From contig VAUM01000100.1 of assembly GCA_005774595.1 (NCBI GenBank), forward strand, positions 1-6,211: a stretch of DNA of 6,211 nucleotides, given 5' to 3'. Shown in pieces: positions 1 to 4,768 of this stretch. Origin of the DNA: Actinomycetota bacterium (GTDB lineage: Bacteria > Actinomycetota > Coriobacteriia > Anaerosomatales > D1FN1-002). The position numbers were made by a program, and so were the translations under genes. Within the stretch, counting starts at the first letter, position 1, and every line of letters starts with the position of its first letter. The notes beneath the pieces are model-generated. The model did not search any database, was not told the DNA's origin, and saw nothing but the letters and a program-made list of their open reading frames with translations.

Positions 1-123
1 GCGCAGCATCATGTCGTCTTCGACGACGGAACACGCCGTGCAGTTCTCGCAGGCTGCGGTCTTGACGATGCGCACGTCCACCACGCCGTCGCGGACGGCG
101 ACGACGGTGCCGGTCTCCGCCAT
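1..123 (-). CDS. RseC/MucC-like (SoxR-reducing-system type) protein, 3' end outside the window
   Basis: Only the first 41 codons are present; the gene runs off the left edge. The visible protein begins with a short beta-rich stretch (residues 5-20, alternating Val/Asp/Arg) followed by a C-x2-C-x2-C cluster, Cys25, Cys28 and Cys31. This layout matches the N-terminus of the RseC/MucC family, where a cysteine cluster precedes two membrane helices; those helices would lie beyond the window. Known members modulate sigma-E signalling or help the Rsx/Rnf system reduce SoxR, and in anaerobes RseC-like genes often sit beside Rnf electron-transport genes. The ATG at 123 lies 7 bases after the amidohydrolase stop, and a GAGAGGG stretch (134-140) lies 10 bases upstream as a ribosome binding site, so it is probably cotranscribed with that gene. 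The family call rests on a short fragment. Another small metal- or disulfide-binding protein is possible. Confidence 0.62.
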   Translation of the reverse strand, partial: MAETGTVVAVRDGVVDVRIVKTAACENCTACSVVEDDMMLR

Positions 124-130
124 CGCAGGA

Positions 131-1480
131 CTACCCTCTCAGCTTGGCGCGGATCGGGACGGCGCGTGCCAGCAGCGCGGCGGGATCGAGCGTGGTCCAC
201 GCTCCCGCGTCGTACAGCATCTTGCCTGCCACCATCGTCATGAGCACGTTGTCCTGGTGCGACGTGTGCACGAGGGCGGCATACGGGTCCTCGGTCGGGA
301 CCTGGTGACTGCGCGACAGGTCGACCGCGATGATGTCGGCCTCCTTGCCCTCCTCGAGCGTGCCGACCTGCTCACCCAAGCCGAGTGCGCGCGCGCCCCA
401 GACCGTCGCGAGCCGCATGAACGTGCGCGCCGTGAAGAAGCCCGGCTCGCCGGAGACGGCACGCTGGAGCATCAGCCCGAACCGCATCTCGTCGAAGAAG
501 TCCATCGTCGGGCTGCTCGCCGGCGAGTCGGTGCCCAGCCCGAGCATCAGCCGGTTGCGCGTGAACTCGCGCAGCGGCGCGACCCCCATCGCGAGCCGGG
601 CGTTGCAGCGCGCGCAATATGCGACCGACACGCCGCATTGCGCGAGGATGGCGATGTCGTCGTCGTCGACCTGCACGCAGTGCACGGCCAGGATCTCGGG
701 CGCATCGAAGAAGCCCCAGTTCAGCAGGTAGCGCACCGGAGAGACGCCCGTCGGCAGCCAGCCCGCCTCGGTCCAGCTCGTCTTGTCCTCGAAGTCCGTG
801 GCGATGGCCGATGAGCCGTACTTCACGAAGTCGTACTCGTCGCGCGAGCCGGCGAGGTGGGTCGCGACCTTCAGCCCCTCGGCGGTCGCCTTCTCGGCGA
901 CACGGCCGAACAGCTCGGGATGGCACGCGTACGGCGAATGCGGGGCGATGCCGATCGTGAGCAGCCCGCGGGAGTCGATCTCGTTCCACGCGGCGATGTC
1001 CTCCGAGGCGCGCGCGAGCACGTCGGGCACGTCGCGCTTGCGCATCGTGGCGACCTCGCGGTAGACCACGCCGCGCAGACCGGCCTCGGCGGCGGCCCGC
1101 GCGGACGCGCCCGACGGCGTGATGTCGGCGACCGTGGTGATCCCGCTGCGCACCGCCTCGAGTGCGCCGAGGCGCGCCGAGTCCTCCCAGTCGGCCACGT
1201 CGAGCCGCTCCTGCAGCGCCAGCAGCCGCATCTTCCACTGGGTGTAGGGCGAGTCGGTCACCAGCCCGCGGAAGACGGTGAACTCCATGTGCGTGTGGCA
1301 GTCCACGAAGCCGGGCATGAGCGCCGACTGCCCGAAGTCGCGGACCTCCTCGCCCGGATGGCGGGCGCGCAGCTCGTCGAGCGTGCCGACCTCGGCGATC
1401 CGCGTCCCGCGAACGAGCACGGCGCCGTGCTCGATGTGCGGGCCGGAGATGGGGAGCACGTAGCGCGCGGTGAGGATCAT
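131..1480 (-). CDS. Metal-dependent amidohydrolase, probable aminodeoxyfutalosine deaminase-like (MqnX-related)
   Basis: A complete 449-residue cytosolic protein of the amidohydrolase superfamily, ATZ/TRZ/MtaD-like deaminase branch, at the usual family length. An N-terminal beta-sandwich segment leads into the HxH metal motif, PGFVDCHTH (His62, His64). Further metal or catalytic residues are His208, His267 (AVHCVQ) and Asp318 (LGTDSPASS). The C-terminal GTLEEGKEADIIAVDL stretch (373-388) is typical of the second beta-sandwich half. Relatives deaminate adenosine-like compounds; MqnX converts aminodeoxyfutalosine to dehypoxanthinylfutalosine-precursor futalosine in the futalosine route to menaquinone. 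The neighbouring menaquinone methyltransferase favours that role, but sequence alone cannot separate it from S-adenosylhomocysteine, methylthioadenosine or guanine deaminases. One oddity is that the expected HxAE motif reads HLAG (Gly211, codon GGC), although the second acidic residue, Glu215, is kept. The ATG at 1480 has only a weak, distant GGAAGG upstream (1495-1500). Confidence 0.85.
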   Translation of the reverse strand: MILTARYVLPISGPHIEHGAVLVRGTRIAEVGTLDELRARHPGEEVRDFGQSALMPGFVDCHTHMEFTVFRGLVTDSPYTQWKMRLLALQERLDVADWEDSARLGALEAVRSGITTVADITPSGASARAAAEAGLRGVVYREVATMRKRDVPDVLARASEDIAAWNEIDSRGLLTIGIAPHSPYACHPELFGRVAEKATAEGLKVATHLAGSRDEYDFVKYGSSAIATDFEDKTSWTEAGWLPTGVSPVRYLLNWGFFDAPEILAVHCVQVDDDDIAILAQCGVSVAYCARCNARLAMGVAPLREFTRNRLMLGLGTDSPASSPTMDFFDEMRFGLMLQRAVSGEPGFFTARTFMRLATVWGARALGLGEQVGTLEEGKEADIIAVDLSRSHQVPTEDPYAALVHTSHQDNVLMTMVAGKMLYDAGAWTTLDPAALLARAVPIRAKLRG

Positions 1481-1514
1481 CGCCTGGGGTCAGCCTTCCG
1501 AAGACGAGGCGGGA

Positions 1515-1527
1515 ATGTGGCTCACAT
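1515..1527. repeat. Short inverted repeat ATGTG-gct-CACAT
   Basis: Two perfect 5-bp arms are separated by 3 bases, upstream of the amidohydrolase gene. It is more A/T-rich than its surroundings. The TGTG/CACA arms resemble half-sites bound by CRP/FNR-type regulators, but the spacing is too short for the classical CRP site, so regulatory function is only a possibility. Confidence 0.25.
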
Positions 1528-1531
1528 GGTA

Positions 1532-1550
1532 CCGCGTGCGCCGCGTGCGC
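1532..1550. repeat. Tandem direct repeat, 9-bp unit, two copies
   Basis: The unit cgcgtgcgc occurs twice head to tail, with one extra matching base at the left, in the ubiE-amidohydrolase spacer just after the ubiE stop. It is perfect but short and GC-only in character, so slippage in a GC-rich spacer explains it adequately. Confidence 0.5.
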
Positions 1551-1555
1551 GCCCG

Positions 1556-2287
1556 TCACCTGATGCCGACGTGCACCGCCACGATGCCGCCGGTCAGGTT
1601 CCGGTAGCGCACCGTCTCGAAACCGGCGGCGTGCAGCTCGGCCGAGAGCGCCATCTGGGTCGGGAACTCGAGGATCGAGTCACTCAGGTAGCGGTACGCC
1701 TTCTTGTCGCCCGACACTGCGCCGCCGACCCACGGCACAACGTGGCGCAGGTACCAGTGGTAGGCGACTCGGAACGGCACGAACGGCGGCCGGGACATCT
1801 CCAGGATGAGATAGCGCCCGCCGGGCTTGAGCACGCGGTACGCCTCGCGGAAGTTCGCCGCGCGGTCCGGCAGGTTCCTCACGCCGAACCCCACCGTGAC
1901 CACGTCGAACTGCTCGTCGTCGAAGGGCAGCGACTGCGCGTCGGCCACGGCGAAGCGCACGGGGACCGGCGGAGGGTCACGCCTCACCTTCTGCTCGGCG
2001 ATCTCCATCATCTCCGGCACGAAGTCGGTGGCCAGCACCTCCGCGGGCCGGCCGCGCCGCGCCATCGTGAGCGCGAGGTCGCCCGTCCCGCAGCACAGGT
2101 CGAGCACCCGGCTGTCCGAATCGACCTGCGCCATGCGAACGACACGCCGGCGCCACAGCTCGTCGATGCCGAGCGAGAGGACCGCGTTGAGGCGATCGTA
2201 GTCCGCCGCGATGCCGGAGAAGATGCCTCGCACGCGCTCGGTCGTCGCCTGCCCCGGCGTGGGGCCGCTCGACCGGTCTTCGGGCAT
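1556..2287 (-). CDS. ubiE: Demethylmenaquinone methyltransferase (UbiE/MenG family)
   Basis: A complete 243-residue class I SAM-dependent methyltransferase that performs the C-methylation of demethylmenaquinone to menaquinone, the last step of menaquinone synthesis; in a strictly menaquinone-using organism the name menG would fit. The family marks are clear. They are the N-terminal signature FSGIAADYDRLNAVLSLGID (23-42), SAM-binding motif I VLDLCCGTGD (61-70), the acidic residue ending strand 2 (TDFVPEM, 87-93), VGFGVRNLPD (132-141), YRVLKPGG (150-157), and the C-terminal YRYLSDSILEFP (198-209) and LTGGIVAVHVG (231-241). The length is normal for the family. The ATG at 2287 directly follows the TAG of the radical SAM gene in the same frame. 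An AGGAGG on the coding strand (2293-2298), 5 bases upstream, fixes this start. The tight junction implies cotranscription and probable translational coupling with the upstream gene. Confidence 0.96.
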   Translation of the reverse strand: MPEDRSSGPTPGQATTERVRGIFSGIAADYDRLNAVLSLGIDELWRRRVVRMAQVDSDSRVLDLCCGTGDLALTMARRGRPAEVLATDFVPEMMEIAEQKVRRDPPPVPVRFAVADAQSLPFDDEQFDVVTVGFGVRNLPDRAANFREAYRVLKPGGRYLILEMSRPPFVPFRVAYHWYLRHVVPWVGGAVSGDKKAYRYLSDSILEFPTQMALSAELHAAGFETVRYRNLTGGIVAVHVGIR

Positions 2288-4072
2288 CTACGCCTCCTGG
2301 TTCTCGATCTTGGCGGCCACCACCGCCGGACGGCGGAGCCCGAAGAGCATAGCGAGGTTCTCCCGGAGCCACAAACCGGCGGCGTTCAGCACGTGCGACA
2401 GTGCGGTCCGCGCCGGCCAGTTGAGCTCCGCCTTGCGGCAGACGGTCGACTCGTTGAGCTGCTCGACCTCGCGCTTCAGGTCGGCGAGGCGCGCGCCCCG
2501 CGTCTCGAGGTCGGAGACCGCCATGGCCGCGTCGATCCGGTCCATCGTCGCGCGCGCCCGGGCGATCCGCTCGTTGGTCTCGGCGGCCGCGGCGGCGTCG
2601 ATCACACCGATCGACGTCTTGACCTCGTTGATGCCCATGGCCGCCAGGTACGTGGCCTCCACCATCTCGTCGGGCCCCATCGCCTCGGACTCGTAGTTCA
2701 TGATGTGCTTCCATGACGGCTGGAGCAGCAGCTGGCGGTGCTCCTCGAGGGTGGTCGCCCGCCGCCGGTAGCCGTACTCCTCGGGACGGTCGAACGCGAG
2801 CGAGCCGGGGTCGAGGAACGGCGCCATCGGCGAGATGAACGCGAGCAGGCGCGGGTCGTTGCCGAGCCGCTCGTACAGGCCGCGCACGTAGTCCGGCGTC
2901 TCGAGCACGGACTCGCCGCTCTGCCCGGGGATGCCGGTCATGAAGTACAGGTCGAACCGGGAGCAGCCGTGCTTCATCGCCGAGGCGATCGAGTCCTCGA
3001 CCTGCGCCATCGTGTAGTGGTGCTTGCCGAACCTCGACCGCACGCCGTCATCGTGGCTCTCGACCGAGATCTCGACCGACCAGTCGGGCAGGTGCGCGTC
3101 GAGGAACTCGTAGAAGTCGCCGCACGGCGGCTTGAAGAACTCGAACGCGATGGGGTTCTTCAGGCCGATGCGCGAGAGCCCCTCGACGAACGTTTTCGTG
3201 TAGTCGCGCCCCGCCTGCAGGAAATCGTTGAGCACGAAGATCGGACCGGGGATGTAGCGCTGGATGTTGGCGATGTCGCGGACGAGCAGTTCGGGGTCGC
3301 GGAACGCCACACGGTCGCGCCCGAAGTGCTCGCGGAACGAGTACGCACTGCCGCCGCAGGTCGCGCAGTCGTGCGTGCACCCGCGACAGGTGAGCGAGGC
3401 GCACACCGGGTACTGGAGCCAGTCCTTGAACGGCACGAAGGACATCATGTCGCGCTCGCGGATGACGGCGCGGAAGTTGTACGAGTAGTCGAGCGAGATG
3501 GCGTCCATGTCCGAGGGCACCCAGTCCAGCACGTTGACGCGGACCGCCCCCGACGCGTCCTTCCAAGTCAGGTTCGGGATGTCGGCGACCGAGCCGCCCG
3601 CCTTCAGCGCGCGCACGAGACGCAGGAGCGGCTCCTCGGTCGAGTCCCCGCGAAGGACGTAGTCCACGCACGGATACGACGCGAGCTCCTCGTGGAAGTA
3701 CGACGACGACAGGCCGCCGAACACCACGGGCGTGTCCGGGTGGTGCTTCTTGCACAGCCGCGCGATCTCGACGGCCCCGTGCGCGTGCGGCAGCCAGTGC
3801 AGGTCGATGCCGAACACAGCCGGGTCCATGCCGTGGATCGCGCGCTCGACGTCGAACCTCGGCCGGTTGAGCATCAGCACCGCGAGGTTGACGATGCGCA
3901 CGCGGCATCCGTGCCGCTCGAGATACTCGGCCATCGTGGTGAAGCCGAGCGGGTACATCTCGAAGACGGGTGTCGACGGCACCATGTCGGACACGGGCCC
4001 GAACATGATGGAGCGCTCTCTGAAGTCGTACACGCTCGGTGCGTGGAGCAGCACCAGATCGGTCTTGGACAT
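2288..4072 (-). CDS. Cobalamin-binding-fold/radical SAM protein of unknown substrate
   Basis: A complete 594-residue protein with three parts. Residues about 5-160 look like a B12-binding Rossmann-type domain: strand DLVLLHAP, then VFGIDLHW (87-94) and VVFGG (116-120). The DxHxxG motif is absent, so any cobalamin would not be His-ligated in the classical way. Residues about 215-420 form a radical SAM domain with the cluster motif C232-x3-C236-x2-C239, two nearby extra cysteines (C224, C229), and TGIPGQ (379-384), which resembles a common late motif of these enzymes. Residues about 495-545 are Ala/Glu/Arg-rich, probably a helical hairpin or coiled coil. Such enzymes perform methylations, ring contractions and other radical steps on unactivated carbons. 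The coupled ubiE suggests a quinone or lipid-related substrate, but this is inference. It may belong to the Ta0216-type (TIGR04190) group; I cannot verify that here. The start is secure: an in-frame TGA lies six codons upstream and GGAGG lies 9 bases before the ATG. Confidence 0.9.
   Translation of the reverse strand: MSKTDLVLLHAPSVYDFRERSIMFGPVSDMVPSTPVFEMYPLGFTTMAEYLERHGCRVRIVNLAVLMLNRPRFDVERAIHGMDPAVFGIDLHWLPHAHGAVEIARLCKKHHPDTPVVFGGLSSSYFHEELASYPCVDYVLRGDSTEEPLLRLVRALKAGGSVADIPNLTWKDASGAVRVNVLDWVPSDMDAISLDYSYNFRAVIRERDMMSFVPFKDWLQYPVCASLTCRGCTHDCATCGGSAYSFREHFGRDRVAFRDPELLVRDIANIQRYIPGPIFVLNDFLQAGRDYTKTFVEGLSRIGLKNPIAFEFFKPPCGDFYEFLDAHLPDWSVEISVESHDDGVRSRFGKHHYTMAQVEDSIASAMKHGCSRFDLYFMTGIPGQSGESVLETPDYVRGLYERLGNDPRLLAFISPMAPFLDPGSLAFDRPEEYGYRRRATTLEEHRQLLLQPSWKHIMNYESEAMGPDEMVEATYLAAMGINEVKTSIGVIDAAAAAETNERIARARATMDRIDAAMAVSDLETRGARLADLKREVEQLNESTVCRKAELNWPARTALSHVLNAAGLWLRENLAMLFGLRRPAVVAAKIENQEA
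2293..2298 (-). promoter_or_regulatory. Ribosome binding site of ubiE (AGGAGG)
   Basis: A full AGGAGG on the coding strand lies inside the last codons of the radical SAM gene, 5 bases before the ubiE ATG. It decides the ubiE start and shows that ubiE can be translated separately although it is in frame with the upstream gene. Confidence 0.8.
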
Positions 4073-4081
4073 CAGGCGAGG

Positions 4082-4086
4082 CCTCC
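4082..4086 (-). promoter_or_regulatory. Ribosome binding site of the radical SAM gene (GGAGG)
   Basis: GGAGG on the coding strand is spaced 9 bases from the ATG at 4072. Together with the in-frame TGA at 4088-4090 it leaves this ATG as the only reasonable start. Confidence 0.75.
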
Positions 4087-4114
4087 GTCAGCCCTTGGGT
4101 CCTCGCGCCACAGC

Positions 4115-4124
4115 CGGCATGCCG
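4115..4124. repeat. Perfect 10-bp palindrome CGGCATGCCG
   Basis: A self-complementary decamer in the gap upstream of the radical SAM gene, immediately next to the 4126-4150 hairpin. It could be an operator for a dimeric regulator. In DNA this GC-rich a chance palindrome is also plausible, and no second copy was noticed in the window. Confidence 0.3.
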
Positions 4125-4125
4125 C

Positions 4126-4150
4126 GGCGACGGGTACTCGTTGCGTCGCC
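4126..4150. repeat. Inverted repeat, 7-bp stem with 11-base loop
   Basis: The arms ggcgacg and cgtcgcc are perfect complements separated by 11 bases. On the minus strand it lies after the end of the 179-residue membrane protein gene and before the radical SAM gene. It could act as a weak terminator or transcript-stabilising hairpin, but it has no run of T after it. Confidence 0.3.
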
Positions 4151-4228
4151 CCGAGATTCGGCGCGGACGGCGTATCTCCTGCTTCGGAGCCCCGCCGACG
4201 CACCGCCGGCCGGACGCCTGTCGCAGGG

Positions 4229-4768
4229 TCACCTGCGGCGCATCGGCTCCGGTACGGACAGCTCGTCGAGCGTCTCGGCGTCCGACATCTTCCACGTGCC
4301 GCCGTCGAGCACCATCTTGAACCGGTTGGCCTCCGGCCATGACGTCTGCACCGAGGAGCGCTTCCACACGACGATCACGTCGACCGCGCCCGCCGAGGTC
4401 TCCATGCTCACGTACGGCCGCTTCCAGTCCGGGATCGCCGAGCTGTCACCCGCGCGCTTGCCGGCCGAGTCGTCCGCCAGCGCGGTGGCCACGGCCGAGT
4501 CGAGCACGTAGGGCGCGTAGTCCGCGGCGTCGGTCGAAAGGCGCGAGCGCACGTGCAGCACCTTGCCCACCGCCGTCGCGGCCGGATGCGAGTAGGCGGG
4601 CCACAGCGGCGCCTGCAGGACGGCCCACGAGCCGAGCCCGATCGCGGCGACGGCCACGGCGGCGAGCGCCGCGTAGAGCAGGACGCGGCCGCGCACCGCA
4701 GCCGCACCGGGCTCAGTGGCCTCGTCAGGGATGACGAGGTCGTCGGTGCGGGTCTCGGACTCGTCCAC
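4229..4768 (-). CDS. Small single-pass membrane protein with an extracytoplasmic C-terminal domain, function unknown
   Basis: I do not recognise this 179-residue protein. It has an acidic N-terminal tail (1-25) and then one hydrophobic helix (about 29-52, Ala/Val/Leu-rich, with Arg26 and Arg28 on its N-terminal side). A soluble domain of roughly 125 residues follows, which by the positive-inside rule lies outside the cytoplasm. The end of that domain, with alternating strands around VDVIVVWKR (129-137), FKMVLDGGTWKMSD (150-163) and a final basic RRR, faintly resembles NTF2-like or similar alpha/beta-barrel domains. It contains no cysteines, so it binds no heme covalently. The start is GTG, and its first base is the last base of the cytochrome's TAG stop (TAGTG), with a weak GAGCAGG upstream. 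The overlap strongly suggests coexpression with the decaheme cytochrome, perhaps as a membrane anchor, assembly factor or partner. Confidence 0.8.
   Translation of the reverse strand: MDESETRTDDLVIPDEATEPGAAAVRGRVLLYAALAAVAVAAIGLGSWAVLQAPLWPAYSHPAATAVGKVLHVRSRLSTDAADYAPYVLDSAVATALADDSAGKRAGDSSAIPDWKRPYVSMETSAGAVDVIVVWKRSSVQTSWPEANRFKMVLDGGTWKMSDAETLDELSVPEPMRRR

Larger units (their letters stand above)
1481..1555. other. Short intergenic spacer with a tandem 9-bp repeat and a small inverted repeat
   Basis: This 75-bp gap separates the UbiE stop from the amidohydrolase start. It contains a period-9 GC-rich direct repeat (cgcgtgcgc twice, 1533-1550) and a 5-bp inverted repeat ATGTG-gct-CACAT (1515-1527). 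No convincing -10/-35 pair or U-tract terminator is visible, so read-through from ubiE into the amidohydrolase gene is the simplest reading. The inverted repeat could be a small operator, but it is short enough to arise by chance. Confidence 0.4.
4073..4228. other. Intergenic region, candidate promoter or transcript boundary
   Basis: This 156-bp gap, the longest in the window, lies between the 179-residue membrane protein and the radical SAM gene. It holds a 10-bp perfect palindrome (4115-4124), an adjacent 7-bp-stem hairpin (4126-4150), an 8-bp CCGGCCGG palindrome (4206-4213) and the radical SAM ribosome binding site (4082-4086). I see no clear sigma-70 promoter hexamers and no U-tract terminator. 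By position it could carry the promoter for the radical SAM-ubiE-amidohydrolase-rseC group. I found no credible small gene in it. Confidence 0.45.

Noticed and set aside
372..1559. A 395-codon minus-strand frame overlapping the amidohydrolase and the spacer
   Set aside because: It is an Arg/Ala-rich shadow; the other frame has all expected amidohydrolase metal ligands in order.
2288..2290. TAG between radical SAM and ubiE read as pyrrolysine or another sense codon
   Set aside because: TAG also ends the cytochrome and the amidohydrolase at natural protein ends, and ubiE has its own strong ribosome binding site, so normal termination is more likely.
857..2716. A 619-codon open frame on the plus strand spanning the amidohydrolase, ubiE and part of the radical SAM gene
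   Set aside because: It is antisense to three well-supported genes, crosses their boundaries, and its translation is dominated by Arg/Ala/His/Asp/Val without any recognisable domain. Long antisense frames are expected at this GC content.
4126..4150. Hairpin as an intrinsic terminator of the cytochrome transcript
   Set aside because: The stem is only 7 bp with an 11-base loop and no T-run follows on the minus strand, so it is listed only as an inverted repeat.
4206..4213. CCGGCCGG palindrome as a regulatory site
   Set aside because: An 8-bp GC-only palindrome is expected by chance in such GC-rich DNA.
2738..4342. A 534-codon open frame on the plus strand opposite the radical SAM gene
   Set aside because: Same pattern: antisense to a gene with clear catalytic motifs, composition typical of a GC-rich shadow frame, no domain recognised.
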